Assembly: GCA_030144725.1 (NCBI GenBank)
Contig: JASKMD010000017.1
Span: 6,505,992-6,569,991 of the forward strand
Direction of reading: 5' to 3'
From: Haematococcus lacustris
Taxonomy: Eukaryota > Chlorophyta > Chlorophyceae > Chlamydomonadales > Haematococcaceae
DNA: 64,000 nt
The notes under the pieces are model-generated. The model had not been told where the DNA came from and did not search any database. It saw only the letters and a list, made by a program, of their open reading frames with translations. Shown here in pieces: positions 21,463 to 30,361 of the stretch. Every line of letters begins with the position of its first letter. Position 1 is the first letter of the stretch. The position numbers and the translations under genes are program-made.

Positions 21463-21664
21463 GTAGATAATGGTGTCGCGGGTCGTTTTAGGTGGTTTAA
21501 AAAGGCGAGGTCGAGGCGCTGGAGCGTAACAGCTCGAGACCGAAGCCAGCAGCCGCGGAGCGTAGCGACGCGGCTGCTGGCTGAGGTCGAGAGCTGTTAC
21601 GCTCCAGCGCCGAGACCGAGCCTTTTTCAACCACCTAAAACGGCCCTGGCGACTCCATTATCTA
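21463..21664. repeat. About 200-bp near-perfect palindrome
   Basis: The segment folds on itself from TAGATAATGG at the left to CCATTATCTA at the right. Arms of about 90 bp include GGCGCTGGAGCGTAACAGCT and its complement, and the centre is about GAGCGTAGCGAC. A few mismatches occur. Copies of ACATTTGTTAAACATTCTCC lie near 21429 and 21863, and TGTAATTGAGTTTTAC recurs inverted at about 21850. This looks like a foldback or MITE structure; no coding role is seen. Confidence 0.85.
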
Positions 21665-22226
21665 GTGTAATTGAGTTTTACGTAGGCGAAGCTCTGTTGG
21701 CGCGGCGAAGCCGCGCAATGTGATGCTTCTTGTCACCTGCGATGGTGTTGGCCGGCTGTTACGTGTTCGTTGGGAGCACTTTTTGTTAATACACCAGGTC
21801 GCTGCAGTTAACGATTCTTAAAACGAGGTCTGTTAACGATTACAATCGAGTAAAACTCAATTACACATTTGTTAAACATTCTCCCTTTGTTTAACTTGTT
21901 AAACTTGTTTAACAAACCGGGTCTGCTGCCTCTACTTCCGCTGTAACCGCTGCTGCTGCTGCTATCCATGTTGCTGGGCAGCTCGTGTGTAGATCAATGA
22001 AGGCGTAGGCGGCGGCTGGAAAGTGGACTTCCATGCATCTCTTTTCTCTTTTCTCCGTCCATTGGAAACGCGTTTGAATTCATGCACATGGGCGATCTCT
22101 TTTCTCTTTTCTCCGTCCATTGGAAACGCGCCGTCACTTCCTCTATTGCCTCAGTTTCTTTATCGGCACAGTTTGTGGTATCCTAGCTCAGTTGCTGCTG
22201 CTGGCTTTAATCGGAGGTGCTTGGCC

Positions 22227-22643
22227 TTACATGTCATCTGCCTCGTCAACCCCCACTTCAGCCAACTGATCCTCCTCCATCTCTTGCTCCCACCTCAAAT
22301 GGTCCAAGATGTCAGCCCTGAGCAATGGCTTCTTCTGCGTTAACCTCTTGCCCTTCCAGCCCAAGCACTCCCGTGCATACTCCTTCAACAGATGCACATT
22401 CAAGGTCATGTGGTCCACAGCCAGCTGGTGCTGGGCACCCTGCAGCTGCTGCTGGTCCACAGCCAGCTGGTGCTGGGCATCCTGCAGCTGCTGGTGGTCC
22501 ACAGCCAGCTGGTGCTGGGCACCCTGCAGCTGCTGCTGGTCCACAGCCAGCTGGTGCTGGGCACCCTGTAGCACTGCTGGTCCAGAGCAAGCTGGTGCTG
22601 GGCATCCCGGCCAAGGCAGGTGCGTGGGCGCTTCTGGCCCCAT
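22227..22643 (-). CDS. Unrecognised repeat-containing ORF with SAP-like C-terminal part
   Basis: The minus-strand frame (GTG at 22643; ATG not fixed) has a repeated unit GAQHQLAVDQQQLQ, four to five times, then LNVHLLKEYARECLGWKGKR and KKPLLRADILDHLRWEQEME, ending in an acidic tail and TGA/TAA near 22227. The second part resembles a helix-turn-helix SAP-like fold (LKE...G...K..L...IL.HL), but the match is loose. It sits inside the 9-kb TIR element, so it may be part of a transposon protein or a captured gene fragment. The frame's composition looks protein-like, but function is unknown. Confidence 0.35.
   Translation of the reverse strand: MGPEAPTHLPWPGCPAPACSGPAVLQGAQHQLAVDQQQLQGAQHQLAVDHQQLQDAQHQLAVDQQQLQGAQHQLAVDHMTLNVHLLKEYARECLGWKGKRLTQKKPLLRADILDHLRWEQEMEEDQLAEVGVDEADDM
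22410..22600. repeat. 42-63-bp tandem repeats inside the minus-strand ORF
   Basis: Copies of CCACAGCCAGCTGGTGCTGG with the following CACCCTGCAGCTGCTGCTGG repeat at about 22413, 22455, 22497 and 22539. They encode the AQHQLAVD repeat on the minus strand. Confidence 0.85.
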
Positions 22644-22657
22644 GTGCTGGCATCCCT

Positions 22658-23647
22658 GGTCACCCCCGCCATTGGCGGCACCCCTGATAACCTCTCACTA
22701 ATCTTTAAGAGTTTTACAACGACTCTAGCGCAGTGCGGTGCAGCTCACCAGCGCGAGGCTAACGGGCTGCTCGGGCTGGTGTGCGCCTGTGCCGGGTTCA
22801 GCGGCATGGACGACCTGAATTCTTTGAGTTTTTGTTCGGGCGCAGGACCCCCCCTGTGATGTGTGCTAGTGTGCTGATGAAGTGTTTAGGAGTTCTGATA
22901 TGGCTTGTGGACTGTCCCTGCACCAGAAATCGTGGTCCTTGTGGACTGTCCCTGCACCAGAAAGCGTGCGACTCGTGTCATGTAAGACCATGTCAAATTT
23001 CCTTGAACTGGGCACTTTTCTGGCCGCCATAACTGTCCAACCAGGACGTCAAATGATGAACTGCCCACTTTAATGTATAGTAGTACTGATTTCCCACCAT
23101 GTCCCCTGACCAGAAATTCAATGCCCTCCTTTGTAGGTCTTTGTGGGTCACAACAGCGAACACACATATCATCTCATTTTCTGCGACGTTTTGGCTGATT
23201 TCTGCTGCTCGTGGTTGCTCGGGAGCCACAAGCCTCAATGCGCTGAGCATCTTGTGCGAGACTGCAATTCCGCAACTTGCACCTTGCAGCAGGTTCAGCA
23301 GCAATCCGCCGTAGCCGTCACGAACCCAGCTTGGGGATGGGTCTCGATGCGTGCTGGGACGCAACAGCACTGTTGCGTGCTGGCCTGAAAACTTGCAATG
23401 TCCAGTGAGGATGCGAAATTCACGTCGTGCTGGGTTCTGGCTGCCTGTAGCAGTCCATACGAGTGTCTGAGAGGCTCAAGAACACGTCGCAGGTTGGGGG
23501 CCAGCCACCCGGCAAACCGTTTAGGCTGGCTGCACACTCGCCACGCCATCAGCAGCTCATCGCACTAATCGGCGGCCTCATCCGTGCAGAAATGAGTTAG
23601 AAGTTATCTCTTGAGCCATGGGGGTGCCGCCAATGGCGGGGGTGACC
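22658..23647. mobile_element. 990-bp TIR element related to the 9-kb element
   Basis: The ends are a perfect 27-bp inverted repeat starting GGTCACCCCCGCCATTGGCG. The flanks are CCCT on both sides (22654-22657 and 23648-23651), a 4-bp target duplication. The first 18-19 bases match the termini of the large element 19305-28341 apart from one base. Internal frames (for example 23370-22993 on the minus strand) carry no recognised domain. This is probably a non-autonomous family member. Confidence 0.8.
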
Positions 23648-23649
23648 CC

Positions 23650-24230
23650 CTGCTTGACTGTTGTGGTGTTGCAAGGGCTGTATCAAGGGCTGGCAGCTCG
23701 GTAGGGCTCTGCAGGGTGTAGGATGGAGGAGGTATGGGTTAAGGTATGGGTTCCCGCCACAATGGTGGATTCCGCCACAATGGAGGTGTCCGCCACTGCC
23801 ATTGCCACTACTTACCAGCTTGGCACGTATCGCTTTATGGTGTGCCAGAGCAGCGCGACGTCGGGGTCCAGGAGGGCTCATCGCATTGCTCGGTATCAAC
23901 TTCGCGCACAGTGCGAGAAATGTAGCGATGAGGGCGCCCAGCGGCAGCACAGGGTCCAACCCGTCGGGGAAGCACCCAAGGACGCCGCCAATCACCCCCT
24001 GTGATGAGACCGCCCCATGTCACATTAACCCTCTTCAACATGTTGTCATTGTATGTACCACACAAGGTGATGGAGCATGCCCGGGGATGCATCCCGGAAT
24101 GTGGACTCGCCCACTCGTGGAGAATAAGGCCGAGTCGGCGATTTTAGTTAAGGGGTACTGCAGATAGCCCTTTCAAAGGCCGTCCCATCGCCATATGTTT
24201 CATGATTTTAATCGACGTGGTTGGGCTGTA
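23650..24230. other. No supported gene
   Basis: Open frames on both strands overlap here (for example 23661-24167 plus) without recognisable features. A short repeat of CCGCCACAATGG at 23755-23785 is noted. Confidence 0.35.
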
Positions 24231-24236
24231 ATCGGC

Positions 24237-24570
24237 CCTGAGCTGAAGGTTCGTAACTCTGTGCAGGGTTTCGCCAAACCGTGCACAGGGTTTCAACTGG
24301 CTCAGCCCCTAGGTGGCCGTCAAGCCAGTTCCTGACCGTGTGCAGGGTTTCATAGACCGTGTGCAGGGTTTCGCTGACCGTGCACAGGGTTTCAAAGACC
24401 TTGCACAGGGTTTCATTGACCGTGCACAGGGTTTGGTGTGGCTCAGTTCCTAGGCGTTTCTGACCGTGTGCAGGGTTTCGCTGACCGTGTGCAGGGTTTC
24501 ATTGACCGTGTGCAGGGTTTCATTGACCTAGTGCAGGGTTTCATAGACCGTGCACAGGGTTTGGTGTTGC
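24237..24570 (+). repeat. Degenerate CAGGGTTTC minisatellite, forward orientation
   Basis: About a dozen units of roughly 20-30 bp share the consensus TGACC[G/T]TG, two variable bases and CAGGGTTTC. Within each unit the ACC...TGCA...GGGT part is an imperfect dyad. The same motif in reverse orientation forms the array at 27080-27520. It is telomere-like only superficially. Confidence 0.85.
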
Positions 24571-24589
24571 TCAGTTCCTTACACACGAA

Positions 24590-24930
24590 CTCCTAGCTAC
24601 AACTTGCAACAACATCGCAACACACATGTCTTGACGCACCAACACCCCGCAACACCTCGCAACAACATCGCAACACACATGTCTCGATGCATTAACACCC
24701 CGCTACACCTCGCAACAACATCGCTATCACCTCGCTACACCACTGCAAACAACATGTCTTGACGCACAAACAACTCGCAAACACCTCGCTACACCACTGC
24801 AAACAACATGTCTTGACGCACAAACACCTCGCAAACACCTCGCTACACCACTGCAAACAACATGTCACGACGCACAAACACTTCGAAACAACTCGGTACA
24901 CCTCGCTAACCCACATGGCACGGCGCTCTA
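24590..24930. repeat. Degenerate CA-rich tandem repeat (about 60-bp period)
   Basis: Units containing AACAACATGTCTTGACGCAC followed by ACACCTCGC recur about five times with substitutions. No coding pattern is seen. Confidence 0.75.
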
Positions 24931-25670
24931 CAACCCCGCAAAGACATGTACAAGACACCACTCATGGCATTCGCATTCCTGGATGCCTCTCCACACATGC
25001 ACTCTCTTAGCTGCCACTCCTACTATGCACTCTGGGCTGCCACTCATGGCATGCGCACCCCTGGCTGCCAGTTCTGGCTGCCAGTCCTGGCCATTGCACT
25101 TGGCTGCTGTTCACAGCTAGGAGGTGGTGGTGGTGATGTGGGGAAGGCTGCACCAGCCGCGCAGCAGCTGCCTCTTGGCTGATCATGCCTTGCACCACCT
25201 GCCCCATAGCAGCTGGCTCCTTGTTGCTCTCTTAAGGCTGGCTCCTTGTTGCTCATGCCTTGCCACACCTGCCAACAAGCAGCTGGCTCCTTGTTGCTCA
25301 TGCCTTGCCACACCTGCCACATGGCAGCTGGCTCATGGCTACACACGTCATGTACCACCTCATGGCTGCAACTCCTAGCTGCCGCTCCAGGCTGCCGCTC
25401 CAGGCTGCTGCTCCGGGCTGCTACTCTGGGCTGCTATTGATGGCTTGGGAGGTGGTGGTGGAAGTGTGGTAAGGTGAGGGTAAGGTAGGGGAGGGGAGGG
25501 GCTGCAGTGTAGCGCAGGAGGGGGGAAGCGGAGCGACACGGGTGAGTTTGTGGGTAAGGGGAAGGACAAGGGAAGGGTGTGACCATTAGACCTGCAGCAA
25601 ACAAGGGGCATGCTAGCCATCAGGCTTGGTACCAAGAGCCATCTGCTTCATGCTGGCCACTCACCGTTTG
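24931..25670. other. Low-complexity GCTGCC/GGCTCC-rich sequence, no gene
   Basis: Imperfect repeats such as AGCTGGCTCCTTGTTGCTC (25210-25345) and GCCGCTCCAGGCT (25380-25420) are present. Frames are open by composition only. Confidence 0.5.
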
Positions 25671-25671
25671 C

Positions 25672-26185
25672 TGGGGTGGGGTGGGGTGGGGTGGGGTGGG
25701 GTGGGGTGGGGTGGGGTGGGGTGGGGTGGGGTGGGGTGGGTGGGGTGGGGTGGGGTGGGGTGGGGTGGGGTGGGTGGGGTGGGGTGGGGTGGGGTGGGGT
25801 GGGGTGGGGTGGGGTGGGGTGGGGTGGGGTGGGGTGGGGTGGGGTGGGGTGGGGTGGGGTGGGGTGGGGTGGGGTGGGGTGGGGTGGGGTGGGGTGGGGG
25901 GTGGGGTGGGGTGGGGTGGGGTGGGGTGGGGTGGGGTGGGGTGGGGTGGGGTGGGGTGGGGTGGGGTGGGGTGGGGTGGGGTGGGGTGGGGTGGGGTGGG
26001 GTGGGGTGGGGGTGGGGTGGGGTGGGGGTGGGGTGGGGTGGGGTGGGGTGGGGTGGGGTGGGGGGTGGGGTGGGGTGGGGTGGGGTGGGGTGGGGTGGGG
26101 TGGGGTGGGGTGGGGTGGGGTGGGGTGGGGTGGGGTGGGGTGGGGTGGGGTGGGGTGGGGTGGGGTGGGGTGGGGTGGGGTGGGA
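25672..26185 (+). repeat. (GGGGT)n array, about 515 bp
   Basis: These are tandem GGGGT units with a few single-base length variants (for example near 25740, 25771, 25897 and 26008). It lies within the 9-kb TIR element. The same pentamer occurs in a GLG1-like intron at 51859-52087. Confidence 0.95.
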
Positions 26186-27070
26186 TAGGGGAGGGGTGGG
26201 GGTGGGATAGGGGTGGGCCGTGTGGCCGTCACACCTGCAGCAAACAAGGGGCGTGCTAGCGGTTAGGCTGGGTACAAGGGGTCACTTATGTGCGTGGGGC
26301 TAGCCACTCACTGCTTGCTCCATGCGGTCCCTTGATCATTCCTTAGGGGGAGGGAGAGGGGGAGGGGGGAGTCTGGCAGGTGGTGGTGGGCAGTGTGGTA
26401 GGGAGGAGGGAGGAGGGAAGAGGGAGGAGGGAAGAGCGAGGAGGGAGGAGGGAAGAGGGAAGAGCGAGGAGGGAGGAGGGTACGCTTTTGCTCTTGTCCG
26501 CCGCCCTGGCTGCCGCTACTTGTTGCCGTTGTGGTTGCTGCTTCTGGCTGATGGAAGGTGCCACTGCGCCTTGGCACCGAACCTGCTCAAGCAATACATG
26601 GCACATGGCACATGCCACGCTCCAACCTCGCGGTCGCACCTCAGAGTCGCATCTATGCATCGCACCTTTGCAAGCTATCTTTGTGCCGTTCGCCCTCAAC
26701 TCTGTGCTTGATCACAAATACCCTATTCCTTTCGCTGATCGCTAATGGCTGCGAAACCGAGCTGCATGCTGGCCTCTTGGCTGACGACTGATGGCTGCGA
26801 AGGCTAGCTGGCCCGCATTTCATGGCCGGCTGCGAGGCTGCGCATTTGGGCGCTGTTGATGTCGCTGCTGCTGAGTTTGGGATGGACGTGTCGCGTGTTG
26901 CGTGTTGCCGCATTACTGCGGGCTTTGCGAGGTCGACATGGTTTCCTCTCATGGCGCCTCGCGACTTCATGGCACACCAACGGCATGCTTGGTGGCAGCT
27001 GGCGCAGATCCCAATACACAGCCCGTCAGTTTTCGCGCTCTTGCATGCAAGTCACATGCACAATTGATAA
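26186..27070. other. No supported gene; GGGA-rich stretch at 26340-26480
   Basis: A GGGAGGAGGGAAGAGG-type purine-rich block is followed by sequence with overlapping short frames on both strands. No recognisable product was found. Confidence 0.4.
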
Positions 27071-27077
27071 TTGACTC

Positions 27078-27515
27078 TGCAGTGCGAGACCCTGCACAAG
27101 GTCAGCAAAACCCTGCACTAGGTTAACGAAACCCTGCACGAGGTCAGGGTTGACTTAGAAAAAATCAATGCTTTGATGGAGACCCTGCACAAGGTCAGCA
27201 AAACCCTGCACTAGGTTAACGAAACCCTGCACAAGGTCAGGGTTGACTTAGGTGAAATCGAGGCTTTGAGCGAGACCCTGCACAAGGTCAGCAAAACCCT
27301 GCACTAGGTTAGCGAAACCCTGCACAAGGTCAGGGTTGACTTAGAAAAAATTAATGCTTGGATCGAAACCCTGCACAAGGTCGGCAAAACCCTGCACACG
27401 GTCTTAAAACCCTGCACAAGGTTTGCGAAACCCTGCACAAGGTCAATTGAAACCCTGCACAAGGTTTCAAAGGCTAATTGTGCCTCAAAGAGAGAATAAA
27501 CCGTGTGCAGGGTTT
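27078..27515 (-). repeat. Degenerate CAGGGTTTC minisatellite, reverse orientation
   Basis: About seventeen GAAACCCTGCAC(A)AGGTCA units occur, the reverse complement of the unit at 24237-24570, partly organised in a higher-order repeat of about 90 bp (GGTTGACTTAG with ATCAATGCTT or variants). The two arrays face opposite ways within the same TIR element. Confidence 0.85.
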
Positions 27516-28213
27516 CAGTAAACTGGCCCCCATTTCCTACTGGCTTTGACTTTGCACAAGCTACCTACTAGGTTGTGCTTCTATTCTGATGCCTGACAAC
27601 TCCTCATACTCAGAAAATTTAAAAAGTCACTTCAGTCAGTTAGCACCATCTCCCTTAGCCAAATTCGGGGTGAGGGCTCAGCCACTGGTCCAGCAGCTCC
27701 GCAATGACCAAGAATTTCACTTTGGCCCAAGGGAGTCTTCTCCTCCACTAGGTCACAGCAGCCTACATGCCAAGTCTCAGACCTCAACTCGCAAGTTTGC
27801 CGAGCCAGCCAGCCCTTATTTGCCAGGAGTGCCCAGCTATCCGACAGAGGTGGAAGCACGTGGAAAGGACCAAAGGCCAAAAAGTTTATGGTCTTGACAG
27901 AAGCCCCGAAATGATGGGGTCTAGGCTTCAGCAGAGTGCACGGTAGGGAAACAAAGTCCACGCACGGTGCTGCTGACACCCGAGGGAGATGCTGTGCATG
28001 CTTGGAGGCAGGTTCAGGCAGGTCCCTGCTCAGGTGTCAGAAGGGCCCGGGCCAGGTTTTAGGAAGTACACGGGCCATGAGGGGTCCCGACCCAACCCAG
28101 GGAATCTTGCGCTTCGACCTGCGACCCACGTACGGTCGCACCCCGTTGAGCCCCAGGTTGCAGCGAGCGGCCATGTTCACAGTCCGCGGGAATGGCGGGC
28201 GGAGTGATCTGGG
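27516..28213. other. No firm gene
   Basis: A plus frame (27589-27897) and a minus frame (27979-27632) overlap without recognisable motifs. This is the inner flank of the right TIR. Confidence 0.35.
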
Positions 28214-28341
28214 AGGCTTCAGTCCAAAACGCGAGTTTTAGCGCGCGTGACTTACCGCGATAGCCTCAGCTACCCTTCACTAGCGCGTGGTGTGAGCGGC
28301 AGGCCTGTCACGGATTGGCATGGCCAATGGCCGGGGTGACC
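28214..28341 (-). repeat. Right 128-bp terminal inverted repeat
   Basis: Exact reverse complement of 19305-19432, followed by the target duplication TTCT (28342-28345). Confidence 0.9.
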
Positions 28342-28542
28342 TTCTGCTGTCAGCCGACGTCCCGCGTTGAGGTAGCTCTGCTCCCTCCTTGACGACGCCA
28401 GCAACTCCACAACAGCTCGATGACCCGCAGCGGTCGTGTGCGGCACCCGGACCTTATTTGTATTCCGCTGGACAAAGCGCACTCAGGCAAATTAGTAACA
28501 GCATTTTTCAAAATCGCGGCTTGAGATTTTGCACATAGCCAT

Positions 28543-29878
28543 GGACCTTTTTCTGAGGAGTTTTTCTGAAACATCGTTAAATTCAAAGATAATTTGAACT
28601 TTCTTATGAAATTTGCCGAGGTTGGGCAGCCGCTTAGCGACCGCCAACCGCACTACGTGCTACGTCGGAGTGCGCTTCAGGTTCGGGGCCACCAAGGAGG
28701 CGTTGAGGCGCAGTACTTACTTGTAATTACTACGAGGACCCCCGCACGTGGGCACCGAAGGACCCCCGCTCGTAGATTATTCGAGTAACTTAAAAAAGTG
28801 TGTGCGCAAGCTACTGCGCCTCAACGCCTCCTTGGTGGCCCCGAACCTGAAGCGCACTTCGACATAGCACGTAGTGCGGTTGGCGGTCGCTGAGCTGCTG
28901 CCCAATCCCGGCAAATTTCATAAGAAGGTTCAAACTATCTTTGAATTTGGCGTTGTTTCAGAAAAATGACCTTTTTCTGAAACATCATTAAATTAAAAGA
29001 TAATTTGAACTTTCTTATGAAATTTGCCGAGGTTGGGCAGCAGCTTAGCGACCGCCAACCGCACTACGTGCTACGTCGAAGTGCGCTTCAGATTCGGGGC
29101 CACCAAGGAGGCGCTGAGGCGCAGTAGCTTGCAAACACACTTTTTTAAGTTACTTGTAATTACTTTGATTATCTACGAGGACCCCCGCACGTGGGCACCG
29201 AAGGACCCCCGCTCGTAGATAATTCGAGTAACTTGAAAAAAGTGTGTGCGCAAGCTACTGCGCCTCAACGCCTCCTTGGTGGCCCCGAATCTGAAGCGCA
29301 CTTCGACGTAGCACGTAGTGCGGTTGGCGGTCGCTGAGCTGCTGCCCAATCCCGGCGAACTTCATAAGAAGGTTCAAATAATCTTTGAATTTGGCGTTGT
29401 TTCAGAAAAAGGTCCCATATGACGTGGGACCTTTTTCTGAAAACACGTTAAATCCAAAGATAGTTTGAACCTTCTTATGAAATTTGCCGGGGTTGGGCAG
29501 CAGCTTAGCGACCGCCAGCCGCACTACGTGCTACGTCGTCGTGCGCTTCAGATTCGGGGCCCCCAAGGAGGCGTTGGAGCGCGGTAGATTGCTAACACAC
29601 TTTTTTAAGTTATTTGTAATTACTTCAATTATCTACGAGGACCCCCGCACGTGGGCACCGAAGGACCCTTGCTCGCAGATAAATCGAGTAACTTAAAAAA
29701 GTGTGTGCGCAAGCTACTGCGCCTCAACGCCTACTTGGTGGCCCTGAACCTGAAGCGCACTTCGACGAGGCACGTGGTGCGGTTGGCGGTCGCTGAGCTG
29801 CTGCCCAATCCCGGCAAATTTCTTAAGAAGGTTCAAACTATCTTTGAATTTGGCGTTGTTTCAGAAAAAGGTCCGTGG
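28543..29878. repeat. Three tandem long-hairpin (foldback) units
   Basis: Units lie at about 28543-28966, 28970-29415 and 29426-29878. Each is itself an inverted repeat with arms of about 200 bp around a centre near CGAGGACCCCCGCACGTGGG. Arms contain GCGACCGCCAACCGCACTAC and its complement. Unit ends are GGACCTTTTTCTGAAA and its inverse, and the junctions are also palindromic. Open frames in the arms are mirrored on both strands and show no known protein. This resembles a tandemly amplified foldback or MITE family. Confidence 0.85.
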
Positions 29879-30177
29879 TTGTAAGATTGGGGTTTGAACA
29901 AAAATTCATAAATATGCATGGTTGGTGAGATATCGCTAAGGTGATGTGTTGTACCACTCGGTGTGGTGCAGTGTAGCACAACTGGGTGCATTGTATTAGT
30001 GCACTAGTGACAGGTGCAGTACTACACCATGAGAACCAATGTGATTTAAAGGAACAACAATCTCCAAACCAGTAAAATACCAATGAATTACCAGCATAAC
30101 TACTTTATTTCATCACAAAACTACTAGACTGTATATGGTGCAGTTTTTTACGAAGAGGTTTGGTGCATTGTTGCGGC

Positions 30178-30185
30178 ATTAGATA
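30178..30185 (+). repeat. Left 8-bp target-site duplication of the hAT element
   Basis: ATTAGATA directly precedes the terminal inverted repeat and is identical to 39202-39209. Confidence 0.9.
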
Positions 30186-30361
30186 CAGTGATGCAGAATT
30201 ATATGTAATTTTACAAAATTACATGTAATTACACGCGTAATTCTGTAACTTTGTAACTTTGTAATTACATGGTTGTCCGCAGGGAAATCGTTTAATTACA
30301 TACGGTCGTGTAATTACGTAATTACAGACTCGCGCAGCAGGCCGTCGGCTATCGTCCCAAC

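Larger units (their letters stand above)
19305..28341. mobile_element. 9.0-kb TIR element with perfect 128-bp ends and 4-bp TSD
   Basis: Positions 19305-19432 and 28214-28341 are perfect inverted repeats of 128 bp by base-by-base reading, beginning GGTCACCCCGGCCATTGGCC. The immediate flanks are TTCT on both sides (19301-19304 and 28342-28345), a 4-bp target-site duplication. A smaller element with the same outermost sequence and its own 4-bp duplication lies inside (22658-23647). No transposase was recognised, so the superfamily is open; groups with about 4-bp duplications include Sola, Ginger and Academ. Contents include palindromes, (GGGGT)n and CAGGGTTTC arrays, so this may be a non-autonomous composite. 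Confidence 0.75.

Noticed and set aside
22886..23370. Transposase for the 990-bp TIR element
   Set aside because: The minus-strand frame is short, has no DDE-like spacing or recognised domain, and the element is too small to be autonomous.
25579..26259. GWGGV repeat proteins over (GGGGT)n, and the same at 51806-52366
   Set aside because: Frames are open in three registers because of the 5-bp repeat; the second lies in a GLG1-like intron.
24237..27515. Interstitial telomere repeats (CAGGGTTT resembles CCCTAAA/TTTAGGG)
   Set aside because: Units are 20-30 bp with a conserved ACCxTGxxCAGGGTTTC core and are not tandem 7-8-bp repeats; no TTTAGGG or TTTTAGGG run is present.
28590..29884. Conserved proteins in the foldback units (ATNRTTCYVEVRFRFGA and similar)
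   Set aside because: Frames are mirrored by the palindrome, vary in length between units and show no protein-level constraint that I could see.
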